Below the pieces are notes generated by a model that ran no database searches, was not told the origin of the DNA, and worked only from the letters and a program-made list of their open reading frames with translations. The position numbers were made by a program, and so were the translations under genes. From JANNMJ01 sp031397815 (GTDB taxonomy: Bacteria > Bacteroidota > Bacteroidia > Cytophagales > Hymenobacteraceae), in NCBI GenBank assembly GCA_031397815.1, contig JANNMJ010000195.1:1-19133 (forward strand): a stretch of DNA of 19,133 bases. Reading direction: 5' to 3'. Shown in pieces: positions 1-6,827 of this stretch; position 1 is the stretch's first letter; each line of letters opens with the position of its first letter.

Positions 1-40
1 GCCTATTGGCGTCCTACCCAGACCGTGGACGCCAATAGGC
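1..40. repeat. Perfect 14-bp inverted repeat at window edge
   Basis: GCCTATTGGCGTCC (1-14) and GGACGCCAATAGGC (27-40) are exact inverted copies around a 12-nt loop. The hairpin lies just past the stop of the minus-strand oxidoreductase gene, so it may act as its transcription end or as an mRNA-stabilising hairpin. There is no T-run on either visible side, and the element is cut by the window edge, so its role is open. Confidence 0.5.
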
Positions 41-64
41 GTCCCAACGTAAGCGTACATCAGC

Positions 65-1150
65 TCAAGCCTTCAGCTCATCCACGCCCAGCCGCTGCGC
101 GAGCTTGGTCAAATCGGCCACTACCGGCGCTAACAGCGTGATGCCGTGCGCCCGACGGTCGGCTTCGGCGGCGCGCTCCGGGTCGCCGGGGATGAGGACG
201 GGCTGATTGGGGTGACGACTGGGAGCGGCGCGGAACGTCCGAATCCAGTTGTCCATATGCGCGGCGAACTCTTCGGCGGGCCGGAAAGCATCGACCCGCA
301 TCGCCCCGAAAAAATGCCCCAAACCGGTGCCGACCGGGTCAGCAGGCGGCTGCAAAAACGCCACGAACGGCGGCACCCACGGCCCATAATTCGCCCCGCT
401 CAAGACGGCCGAAAAAATATCGACCACTGCCCCAAGCGCATACCCTTTGTGCGAGGCCGTATCGCCGCCGAGCGGCCGCAGGGCGCCGCCCTTCACCACG
501 CCGTGCGCGTCGGGAGTCGGCTCCCCGGCGGCGTCCTGAATCCAGTCGAGGGGGGCGTCTTGCTGCTTGCGTTGCAGCATTTCGAGCTTGCCGTTGGCGG
601 CAGTGGTGGTGGCCAAATCGGCCACGAACGGCGGCTCTTCTCCGGCGGGAATCGCCACGGCAATCGGGTTGGTGCCGAGCAGCCGCTTGAGCGCCCGCGT
701 AGGCGCCACGAGCGGCGAGGCGTTGGTCATGGCGATGCCGATTTGCTGCTGCGCGAGCGGCCGCATGGCGTGGTAACCGGCAATCCCGAAGTGGTTCGAG
801 TTTCGCACCGAAACCCAGCCCGTGCCTACAGCAGCCGCTTTTTTGCTGGCGATATCCACGGCCCACGGCCCCACTACCAGCCCCAGCCCGCCATCGCCGT
901 CGACCACCGCCGTCGAGGGCGTTTCGTGCACGATACGGATGTGCGGCGTCGGGTTGATTCGGCCCGCTTCCCACAGCCGTACGTAGCCGCTCAGCCGCGC
1001 CACCCCGTGCGAATCGACCCCGCGCAAATCGGCCGATAGGAGGGTTTCGGCGGCCTGCGCCGCATCCGCCGCCGAACAGCCGATGTGCAGGAAAACGGCT
1101 TCGGCGAAGCGCAGCAGGGCACCGTGAGAATACCGGGTTGTATCGGTCAT
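65..1150 (-). CDS. Malate/L-lactate dehydrogenase family oxidoreductase (Ldh_2)
   Basis: NAD(P)-dependent oxidoreductase of the MDH2/Ldh_2 family (not the Rossmann-type LDH/MDH), which oxidises 2-hydroxyacids such as malate, L-lactate, sulfolactate or ureidoglycolate in the cytoplasm. Family hallmarks are the early DLRGVDSHGVARL block, the central VRNSNHFGIAGYHAM block with the family His, the NASPLVAPT and GTNPIAVAIPA segments that line the dinucleotide site, and the late HKGYALG motif. At about 361 residues it has the normal family length. I start at the second ATG (1150), giving MTDTTRYSHGAL. An ATG at 1162 adds four residues, but a promoter box at 1171-1178 puts transcription start very near 1162, so the downstream start is more likely. 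The substrate cannot be told from the sequence. Confidence 0.88.
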   Translation of the reverse strand: MTDTTRYSHGALLRFAEAVFLHIGCSAADAAQAAETLLSADLRGVDSHGVARLSGYVRLWEAGRINPTPHIRIVHETPSTAVVDGDGGLGLVVGPWAVDIASKKAAAVGTGWVSVRNSNHFGIAGYHAMRPLAQQQIGIAMTNASPLVAPTRALKRLLGTNPIAVAIPAGEEPPFVADLATTTAANGKLEMLQRKQQDAPLDWIQDAAGEPTPDAHGVVKGGALRPLGGDTASHKGYALGAVVDIFSAVLSGANYGPWVPPFVAFLQPPADPVGTGLGHFFGAMRVDAFRPAEEFAAHMDNWIRTFRAAPSRHPNQPVLIPGDPERAAEADRRAHGITLLAPVVADLTKLAQRLGVDELKA

Positions 1151-1170
1151 TTCGTTCAGCATAAGGCGGG

Positions 1171-1178
1171 CAAAGCTA
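1171..1178 (-). promoter_or_regulatory. Bacteroidota -7 box (TAGCTTTG)
   Basis: Reading the minus strand, TAGCTTTG matches the Bacteroidota -7 consensus TAnnTTTG exactly. It lies 21 nt upstream of the chosen ATG (1150) of the oxidoreductase, implying a very short leader. No TTG -33 box is seen at the usual spacing. Confidence 0.5.
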
Positions 1179-1235
1179 CCGGCGGCGGGCGGTTAGCAGG
1201 GGAAAAGGAAGTGGGGTGAAGGGAGTTTTAGAGAC

Positions 1236-1271
1236 AAAACGCCCCTCCAGCACAAGCCAGAGGGGCGTTTT
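1236..1271 (-). terminator. Terminator of the rhodopsin gene
   Basis: AAAACGCCCCTC (1236-1247) and GAGGGGCGTTTT (1260-1271) form a 12-bp stem with a 12-nt loop, GC-rich inside and A/T at the base. It sits 26 nt after the rhodopsin stop and is symmetrical enough to work in both directions. Confidence 0.8.
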
Positions 1272-1296
1272 GAATGTTCAGATTCGGAAAGCGACG

Positions 1297-2103
1297 CTAG
1301 GCTTTGTAACCAGCCGCAACCGGCGCCACAGTCTCCGCCGCCGACTCGGTACGGGCGATGTTGTACACCACCAGCCCGAAGCCGATCTTGTTAATGGCAT
1401 CGGCGATGTTGTAGAGCAGGTCGAGGTCGTGCGGGCGCAGGATTCCGGCGCCATCCGGCCCGAGCCAGCCGCCCGGCATCGCCATATACCCAATCGGGTA
1501 AATCGCCCAGCCCACCAGAATGAACCACGCCAGTGCGCGGACGCCCTTCTGCACCGCCTCGCTGTTCGAGGCCTTCGCGAGCTGCGCCACTTCCCCGACC
1601 CACGCCGAGTAAAGGATGTAGAGGTACCCAAGCGTCGAAAGCGACCCCCACAGCACCGAGTGACTCATCGAGCCATCCGTGAACGCCTCGCCGATGTAGC
1701 CGAAAACCAGCATCACCACGGCCGCCACAATCAGCTTGTAAAGCAGACTGACTTTGGCGCCCGCCGCGCGTACCAACAAGTAGAATTCCACTACCATCAG
1801 GGGCACGGTGAGCGTCCAGTCGATGTAACGAAGCGCAATCGGCGTTTCGTGGGTCGTGACGTAATAGTCACGCATGTAGTAGTAGTGCACCGCCGCGATG
1901 CCCGTAATCAGCCCGGATACCAGCAGCGAAGTTTTCCATTTGTTCGATACGGTACCACGCTCGAACAAGAAGAAAACCGACGCAGCGAACATCGCCATGT
2001 AACCGGTAAAAAAGGTGAATGCCACCGGATCATCCACCGGAATCCGCATCACATCTGCAAAAAAAGGAGCCATTTGGAAAAGATGATTGAAGTTGAAAAA
2101 CAT
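1297..2103 (-). CDS. Proteorhodopsin-type light-driven proton pump with antenna-type fenestration Gly
   Basis: Seven-helix microbial rhodopsin of 268 aa for the inner membrane; retinal bound to Lys239 (DAINKIGFG) makes a light-driven outward proton pump. The pump triad is D95-T99-E106 in RYIDWTLTVPLMVVE, i.e. the DTE pattern of proton-pumping proteorhodopsins (acceptor Asp, donor Glu). H73 matches the His partner of the acceptor Asp and D235 the second counter-ion. The spectral-tuning site (PR 105) is M103, a green-type residue. Ungapped alignment of helix E to green proteorhodopsin puts G153 (VLWGSLSTLG) where PR has Phe152; xanthorhodopsin has Gly there and binds a carotenoid antenna. No retinal-forming blh or carotenoid genes are in the window. 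The start ATG is followed by a second in-frame ATG at codon 11. Confidence 0.96.
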   Translation of the reverse strand: MFFNFNHLFQMAPFFADVMRIPVDDPVAFTFFTGYMAMFAASVFFLFERGTVSNKWKTSLLVSGLITGIAAVHYYYMRDYYVTTHETPIALRYIDWTLTVPLMVVEFYLLVRAAGAKVSLLYKLIVAAVVMLVFGYIGEAFTDGSMSHSVLWGSLSTLGYLYILYSAWVGEVAQLAKASNSEAVQKGVRALAWFILVGWAIYPIGYMAMPGGWLGPDGAGILRPHDLDLLYNIADAINKIGFGLVVYNIARTESAAETVAPVAAGYKA

Positions 2104-2316
2104 TTGATTTACAAAGCGGTAAGCTTTTAGGAGATGAAATGTTTAAGATGTTTGCACAAAATGTTCAACAAGACTGGCCGCATCGCCTGATTGATACCCG
2201 ATTGTTACCCGAATACGGGCCTTCGAGCTGCTGGTCGAGTCAGTGGATAGTGCGTTACTCATCGGACGCCACTATCCCCCGGAGTAGCTTTGCGCTCCAT
2301 ATTCCTGCCCCTCAGT
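2104..2316. other. Divergent intergenic region rhodopsin / MuiA-like
   Basis: This 213-nt stretch between two divergent genes must hold both promoters. Only the plus-strand -7 box at 2285-2292 is clear. On the minus side TTTG occurs near the rhodopsin start but I see no exact TAnnTTTG box. Short ORFs here have no recognisable product. Confidence 0.5.
2285..2292 (+). promoter_or_regulatory. Bacteroidota -7 box (TAGCTTTG)
   Basis: An exact match to TAnnTTTG, 24 nt upstream of the ATG at 2317. It overlaps a possible TTG start at 2290, which argues that the TTG is not used and that translation begins at 2317. Confidence 0.55.
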
Positions 2317-3990
2317 ATGTCTACTACCCGGTTTTTTCTGATTGCCCTATCGCTGATGGGCGTGGCTAGGCCTGATGCCTTTGCGCAGCCGACCCGGCCA
2401 GTCCGCGCCGAAGTGACCGCCGCCACCGTCTTCCGCGATCGCGCCCAGCTCACGGCCACGGCCCACGCCATCGCCGAGCGCGGCTCAACCGAAATTATCG
2501 TCGCAGGCCTACCCGCCGGGCTTGATCCTACTACGGTGCAGGTCAGCGCAACTACTGCCGATTCAGCGGCAGCTCTTACCCTTTTAGGAGTGGAGTTACG
2601 CGCTGATTACACTTCTGGGGGAATCCCGCGCGCGTTTGCCGCGCTTGAAGATTCATTGCGCGGATACGAAACGCATGTTCGTGCGCTCACCGATCAAAAG
2701 GAAATTTTACAGAAAGAGGAAACCGCCCTGGCTGCTGCTATAAGCCAAGGAAAGGTTGACGCAGACGAGCTTGACGACGCAGCCGACGTCTTCCGAACGC
2801 GCGCGACAGCCATTCGGGGGCTGATCCAGCGTGCGGATAGCCGCTTGACGCGCCTTAATCTGGCCGTAAATCGTTGGAAACGGCAGGTCCAGACCTACCA
2901 AGGGCCTCGTACGGCACCACCCGTGCAGCTTGTCCTGACGCTGAGCGCCGAACAGCGCTCAGGGGTCGATTTAACTGTTACGTACGTCACATCCGGGGTA
3001 AGCTGGAAACCTGTCTACGATTTGCGAGCCTCAACCCGTACGCCGGGCCTACCGGTGCAGCTGACCTATAAAGCGGCCGTTCAGCAAAGCACCGGCGCCG
3101 ATTGGCGCAATGTGCATTTAACGCTCAGTGGTGGCGCGCCAGCCGTGATGAACAGCTCGGGCCTGGATGAGTTAAAGCCGCTGGATTTAGGGCTGTCAGA
3201 TACGCGCGGCGAGCAGGAAATGAGTAGATCACTCGCGAATCTGCCCGGCGTGGCGTCCTCCGATGATACCGGTGCACTCAACCTGAAAGGCTCCAGAAGC
3301 TCACAAACAGTCTACTATGTAAACGGCGTAAAGCAAATGGGTGTGTACGCTGAATCGCCGCAAACGTCTGTTAACCGTGATGGAGCAGCTATCCGATTTG
3401 AGTTGACCAATCCTTTTTCAATTCCTGCCGATGGTCGTGAGCATACCGTAGAGATACAGCGCGCCGAACTGCCTGCTAAGTATGCAGTTACAGTAGTGCC
3501 AAAGCTCAACGAAACCGCTTTTCTAACGGCTACCATAACCGGATGGGAGCAGTACAATCTCTTGCTCGGCCGTGCCAATACCTACCTCGATGGCACTTTC
3601 ACCGGCGCTGTTCAGATCGACCCTGCCCGTACGACCGATACGTTGCGCCTGACGCTCGGCCCTGACCGTAACGTGGTGGTACGGCGCGAAAAATCACGTG
3701 ATTTTTCCAAGCGGGCTCTCTTCGGCGGTAATGTGACGGATGCTGTAAGCTATATCATTACGGCTAAAAACCTGCGCTCGCAGCCCACCGACCTTCGCAT
3801 TGAAGAGCAAGTGCCCCGGCCAGCTGATTCACGCGTCAGCGTAACTACCACCGAGCTGTCAGGTGGAAGACTTGACGAACCAACTGGCCGCCTTGTGTGG
3901 CAAGCGCGCCTTCAACCTGGAGAGACCCGGGCTTGGAAGCTTGCTTACGAAATCAAGTATCCTCGGAAAGTAGGCCTTGCCATCGAATAG
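2317..3990 (+). CDS. Secreted DUF4140/DUF4139 (mucoidy inhibitor MuiA-like) protein with TonB-plug-like insert
   Basis: A 557-aa protein of the MuiA/DUF4139 family; the molecular function of the family is not well defined. A signal peptide (hydrophobic FFLIALSLMGVA, Ala-rich cleavage region ending at AFAQ) sends it to the periplasm or outer surface. The N-terminal DUF4140-like part covers about residues 28-115 (VFRDRAQLT, GLPAGLDPTTVQV). A charged, probably coiled-coil segment follows at about 105-190 and DUF4139 runs to the end (TYVTSGVSWKPVYDLRA, ending in YEIKYPRKVGLAIE). Between DUF4139 strands, residues about 299-342 look like the plug of a TonB-dependent receptor (LANLPGVASSDDTG, then LKGSRSSQTVYYVNGVK). 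The upstream TTG start would lie inside the promoter box, so the ATG at 2317 was chosen. It may be monocistronic. Confidence 0.85.
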   Translation: MSTTRFFLIALSLMGVARPDAFAQPTRPVRAEVTAATVFRDRAQLTATAHAIAERGSTEIIVAGLPAGLDPTTVQVSATTADSAAALTLLGVELRADYTSGGIPRAFAALEDSLRGYETHVRALTDQKEILQKEETALAAAISQGKVDADELDDAADVFRTRATAIRGLIQRADSRLTRLNLAVNRWKRQVQTYQGPRTAPPVQLVLTLSAEQRSGVDLTVTYVTSGVSWKPVYDLRASTRTPGLPVQLTYKAAVQQSTGADWRNVHLTLSGGAPAVMNSSGLDELKPLDLGLSDTRGEQEMSRSLANLPGVASSDDTGALNLKGSRSSQTVYYVNGVKQMGVYAESPQTSVNRDGAAIRFELTNPFSIPADGREHTVEIQRAELPAKYAVTVVPKLNETAFLTATITGWEQYNLLLGRANTYLDGTFTGAVQIDPARTTDTLRLTLGPDRNVVVRREKSRDFSKRALFGGNVTDAVSYIITAKNLRSQPTDLRIEEQVPRPADSRVSVTTTELSGGRLDEPTGRLVWQARLQPGETRAWKLAYEIKYPRKVGLAIE

Positions 3991-4167
3991 CGGTCGCCGG
4001 ACGAAACCCGCGCCTAGAAGGTCGCCATTACCGTCGACTGAGAATAAGATTGATTTCTGCTTTCCTTTGCCCCCCGTGCGCTGCGGCTTGCCGTAACGTC
4101 TCGGGGCGGTAGCCGTACCTACCCGTTGGCTCGCTGCCACCAGAACCAAGAAACCTAAAACCGTCCA

Positions 4168-4656
4168 ATGCCTTCTTTCGACATCGTTTCCAAAGTCGAT
4201 CCGCAGACGCTCGACAACGCCATCAACACCGCCAAGAAAGAGCTTGCCACCCGCTACGACCTGCGCGACACGAAAGGCGGGATCGAATACGACAAGAAAG
4301 CGAACACCGTCACGCTTTCCGCCGAGAACGAGATGCGCGTCCAAGCGCTCGAAGACATTCTGCTCACGCGCGTCATCAAGCAGGGCATCGACGGCACGGC
4401 GTTCGATTTCTCCGAAGAAATCAAGCCGAGCGGCAACCTCGTCAAGAAGCTCGTGAAAGTCCGCGCCGGGCTCGATAAAGACGCCGCCCGCAAAGTGATG
4501 GCCGTCATCAAGGAAACCAAGCTCAAGGTGGTCGCACAGGTAATGGATGATCAGGTGCGCGTCACGAGCAAGCAAATCGATGAGCTGCAAAAGATCATCG
4601 CCGCGCTCCGGCGCGCCGAGATCGGGCAGCCGTTACAGTTCGTCAATATGAAATAG
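4168..4656 (+). CDS. yajQ: YajQ family nucleotide-binding protein
   Basis: A 162-aa cytoplasmic protein of the YajQ (UPF0234) family, made of two ferredoxin-like folds. Members bind nucleotides, and c-di-GMP in some species. The sequence is colinear with the family from the start (MPSFDIVSKVDPQTLDNAIN) through the ELATRYDLRDTKGG and KPSGNLVKKLVK segments to the C-terminal AEIGQPLQFVNMK. Length is normal and the ATG start is exactly where the family begins. It sits 177 nt after the MuiA-like gene and 87 nt before the TerC gene on the same strand. What it regulates here is unknown. Confidence 0.95.
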   Translation: MPSFDIVSKVDPQTLDNAINTAKKELATRYDLRDTKGGIEYDKKANTVTLSAENEMRVQALEDILLTRVIKQGIDGTAFDFSEEIKPSGNLVKKLVKVRAGLDKDAARKVMAVIKETKLKVVAQVMDDQVRVTSKQIDELQKIIAALRRAEIGQPLQFVNMK

Positions 4657-4689
4657 GATTCACGGAGTCGACCTGCTTTTCGCTGTCAA

Positions 4690-4717
4690 GGGGTCGGTCG
4701 TTTTTTCTGCCGACCCC
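4690..4717 (+). terminator. Hairpin between yajQ and the TerC-family gene
   Basis: GGGGTCGG (4690-4697) and CCGACCCC (4710-4717) form an 8-bp GC-rich stem. The loop carries the T6 run; no T-run follows the stem. It is therefore not a standard intrinsic terminator and may be a 5'-UTR hairpin of the TerC gene or a weak terminator of yajQ. Confidence 0.4.
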
Positions 4718-4743
4718 ATCCGTTCCACTGTCAATTCTTTTTC

Positions 4744-5547
4744 GTGTTCGATTTTTCAATTTTTGCCCAGCCCGAAACCTGGATCTCTCTGCTGACGCTC
4801 ACCTTTCTGGAGATAGTCCTCGGCATCGACAACATCATTTTCATCTCCATCGTCGCGAGCCGCTTGCCGCGCGAGGATCAGCCGCGCGCCCGCACCCTCG
4901 GCCTGTTGCTGGCGCTGATTTTCCGCGTGGGTCTGCTGCTGAGCATCTCGTGGATCGTCAAACTCAAAGACCCGCTCTTCACCATCAGCAATTTCGGCGT
5001 CACCGGCCGCGATATCATCCTGTTCGCGGGTGGTCTGTTCCTTCTCTGGAAAAGCACCGGCGAGATTCACGATAAGTTCGAGGAAGCCGACGATACCGTT
5101 GAGGAGAAGAAAGCCGCTCGGGGCAAAGGCCAATTCAGCCAGATCATCCTTCAGATCGTCCTCGTCGATATCGTTTTCTCCTTCGATTCCATCCTCACCG
5201 CCGTCGGTCTGGCGAAAGAGGTACTGGTGATGATTCTGGCCGTTATTCTGGCAATGGGCATCATGCTGGCGTTCTCACAAGCGGTTTCCGATTTCGTGAA
5301 CCGTCACCAGACGCTGAAGATGCTCGCCCTCTCGTTCCTGATTATGATCGGGATGATGCTCATCGCCGAAGGCCTGCACTTTCATATCCCGAAAGGCTAC
5401 GTGTATTTCGCGATGGCCTTCTCGCTCGGCGTAGAAGCCCTGAATCTGCGTTTGGGCCGCAAAAGCCGCCTCGCGGCTGAGGCCCGCCGGTTGGCGCGGG
5501 AGCAGCAGCAAGCTGATAAGAGTGTCGAACCTAATCCGCCAGTGTAG
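4744..5547 (+). CDS. TerC family integral membrane protein
   Basis: A 267-aa polytopic inner-membrane protein of the TerC/YgdQ family, linked to tellurite resistance and, in better studied members, to metal-ion (Mn) export. About seven hydrophobic helices are visible, with the two acidic membrane motifs of the family: EIVLGIDNIIF (Asp29) and VDIVFSFDSI (Asp142, Asp148). A charged cytoplasmic loop (EEADDTVEEKKAARGKG) separates the halves and the tail is basic and hydrophilic. The start is GTG; MFDFSIFAQPETWISLLTLT matches how Bacteroidota homologues begin and no nearby ATG does. The next gene begins after a strong terminator-like hairpin. The substrate is inferred from family only. Confidence 0.92.
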   Translation: MFDFSIFAQPETWISLLTLTFLEIVLGIDNIIFISIVASRLPREDQPRARTLGLLLALIFRVGLLLSISWIVKLKDPLFTISNFGVTGRDIILFAGGLFLLWKSTGEIHDKFEEADDTVEEKKAARGKGQFSQIILQIVLVDIVFSFDSILTAVGLAKEVLVMILAVILAMGIMLAFSQAVSDFVNRHQTLKMLALSFLIMIGMMLIAEGLHFHIPKGYVYFAMAFSLGVEALNLRLGRKSRLAAEARRLAREQQQADKSVEPNPPV

Positions 5548-5587
5548 TGCGCGTTGGTGAGAGAGCAAAGGGAAGACGGTAGCGCAT

Positions 5588-5748
5588 GGGTTACCTATTT
5601 AATTTAATAGAATCTAGCACCGAAGTGACCAACAGGTCGCTTCGGTGTTTTTTTTCTAACTTCCCTTTTGAGAATTCTGATGAAAAAAATTGTCTCTGCT
5701 GCTTTCGTAGCGGCTTTGTTGTGCAGCGCCGGTGCGGCGCAAGCGCAA
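5588..5748 (+). repeat. Leader/signal-peptide repeat, copy A
   Basis: A 161-bp unit matched without gaps by 6667-6827 (offset 1079). It starts at GGGTTACC, passes an A/T-rich diverged stretch, then a terminator-like hairpin with T8, the 5' leader, the ATG and all 23 signal-peptide codons. From 5612 on, only five bases of 137 differ between copies, and the three in the coding part are synonymous. The genes beyond the repeat are unrelated in sequence. Confidence 0.9.
5618..5655 (+). terminator. Terminator-like hairpin (copy A) just upstream of OMP 1
   Basis: CACCGAAGTGACC pairs with GGTCGCTTCGGTG (13 bp with one T-G pair, loop AACA), followed by T8. It can end the TerC transcript. It is also only 24 nt from the OMP ATG and is duplicated as part of the leader cassette, so it may instead or also work as a leader attenuator. 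Confidence 0.8.
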
Positions 5749-6399
5749 ATCTCCTTCGGCCCGAAAGTAGGCGTCGGGCTATGCAATCAGACTATTAAAT
5801 ACTCTGGTAGTGATGCTGATGAAAAGGCAAGCGCAAAAGATTTTGATGATAATCAAAAAGGTGTCATCACTCCTGCTTTTGGCGTGATGCTTAGTGCGCG
5901 CTTTGGTAACTTGGCCATTCAACCAGCAGTGATGTATGCGCAGAAAGGAACTAGCTACAAAAGCACGAATAGTGGCGTGACGATTGAGTCAACTACTCGG
6001 TACGAGTATATCGAGGTTCCGGTTAATCTCGTATATACTACCGGGGGCGACAAAGGATTTCAGGTATTTGCTGGTCCATACATTGGATTCGGTATTGGCG
6101 GTAAAGCGAAATTAGAAATCAGCGGTACTGGTATTATTGATGGCAAGAGCGAATCAGATATCAAATTCGATGGAAAGGAAAGCGCAGACGTGAATGATAC
6201 GAAAATTCACGCAAAGAACCCAGATTTTGGTATCAATGCAGGCATTGGCTACTTAGTCAGCGGCATTCAGATTCAACTTGGATATGGCTTAGGGCTGAGT
6301 AATTTGGCGCCGAATGATTCTGATGATAAGGAGACAGACTATTCTGTTAAGAATAAACAGCTTCAGCTTTCGTTCTCCTATCTTTTCAATGCTAACTAA
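5680..6399 (+). CDS. Outer membrane beta-barrel protein, PorT-like (OMP 1)
   Basis: A 239-aa exported protein with a clear signal peptide (Lys-Lys start, Ala/Leu core, cleavage near AQAQ). The mature part has the layout of the PorT/OMP_b-brl_2 family: ISFGPKVGVGL at the start, alternating aromatic strands (YEYIEVPVNLVYTTGG, FQVFAGPYIGFGIGGKA), a long acidic loop, GINAGIGYLVSG and a final LQLSFSYLF strand ending in an aromatic for Bam-type insertion. A TTG 12 nt upstream is in frame, but the ATG with the Lys-rich N-terminus is the natural start. It shares its leader and signal peptide with the barrel gene at 6759, while the mature sequences do not align. More A/T-rich than its neighbours. The function is likely structural, adhesion or transport; no specific role can be read. 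Confidence 0.85.
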   Translation: MKKIVSAAFVAALLCSAGAAQAQISFGPKVGVGLCNQTIKYSGSDADEKASAKDFDDNQKGVITPAFGVMLSARFGNLAIQPAVMYAQKGTSYKSTNSGVTIESTTRYEYIEVPVNLVYTTGGDKGFQVFAGPYIGFGIGGKAKLEISGTGIIDGKSESDIKFDGKESADVNDTKIHAKNPDFGINAGIGYLVSGIQIQLGYGLGLSNLAPNDSDDKETDYSVKNKQLQLSFSYLFNAN

Positions 6400-6417
6400 G
6401 TAATTAAGTTAGAGTGG

Positions 6418-6475
6418 AGTACAAGGTCTGCATATTGGCTCATCACTGGCCAATATGCAGATCTTGTACTTTTAT
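6418..6475. terminator. Long bidirectional terminator after OMP 1
   Basis: A 22-bp stem (6418-6439 with 6449-6470, one G-T pair, 9-nt loop) flanked by A/T bases, with TTTTA on the plus side. It lies 19 nt after the OMP 1 stop and is matched in position by the palindrome after OMP 2. Confidence 0.85.
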
Positions 6476-6484
6476 GTAGCTGGC

Positions 6485-6577
6485 TTAAATCGATTTCACC
6501 AACACACGCACGGTAGTAATCAGCAACAGCCTCACGACGACGGCCGTGTTGACGCGCAGCTCGTCGGAGTGCGTACG
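6485..6577 (-). pseudogene. Remnant of the 3' end of the J-domain membrane protein gene
   Basis: Minus-strand translation gives RTHSDELRVNTAVVV followed by RLLLITTVRVLVKSI and a stop. This aligns with the C-terminus of the J-domain protein at 7532 (RTSDEMRLNTAVVAA, then MLFIIVVFVLVKSG) with one inserted codon and roughly two-thirds identity. No start, J domain or first TM segment remains. Upstream of the match is an A-run and then unrelated sequence. It sits 85 nt beyond the OMP 1 stop, as the full gene sits 89 nt beyond OMP 2, so it is a relic of a tandem duplication. A 67-codon ORF over the same DNA is in another frame and is not the homologous one. Confidence 0.8.
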
Positions 6578-6666
6578 TTTTTTTTGTGGCGTCCAGCAAA
6601 ACTGGTAGAATATGTCTCAGGCCACTCTGCCTAACTTGCTTCTAATCCGTCAGCAGGTTAGCGTAA

Positions 6667-6827
6667 GGGTTACCAAATTATTTTGATGGCATCTATCACC
6701 GAAGTGACCAACGGGTCGCTTCGGTGTTTTTTTTCTAACTTCCCTTTTGAGAATTCTGATGAAAAAAATTGTCTCTGCTGCTTTCGTAGCGGCTTTGTTG
6801 TGCAGCGCAGGCGCGGCGCAAGCCCAA
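6667..6827 (+). repeat. Leader/signal-peptide repeat, copy B
   Basis: Second copy of the 161-bp leader cassette (see 5588-5748). The A/T-rich part after GGGTTACC has the same length (22 nt) in both copies but differs in sequence; here it reads ATTATTTTGATGG, close to a -7 box. Confidence 0.9.
6697..6734 (+). terminator. Terminator-like hairpin (copy B) just upstream of OMP 2
   Basis: The same 13-bp stem as copy A with loop AACG, followed by T8. Here OMP 1 already has its own strong terminator about 220 nt upstream and the remnant gene is on the other strand, so no obvious upstream gene needs this hairpin. That favours a role in the OMP leader. Confidence 0.75.

Noticed and set aside
146..1039. 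297-codon plus-strand ORF
   Set aside because: Antisense shadow of the Ldh_2-type gene, Arg-rich and without known motifs.
3859..4590. 243-codon minus-strand ORF
   Set aside because: Opposite the clear yajQ gene and the end of the MuiA-like gene; composition is that of an antisense shadow.
6396..6599. 67-codon minus-strand ORF after OMP 1
   Set aside because: The frame homologous to the J-domain protein is a different one; the ORF also runs through the terminator.
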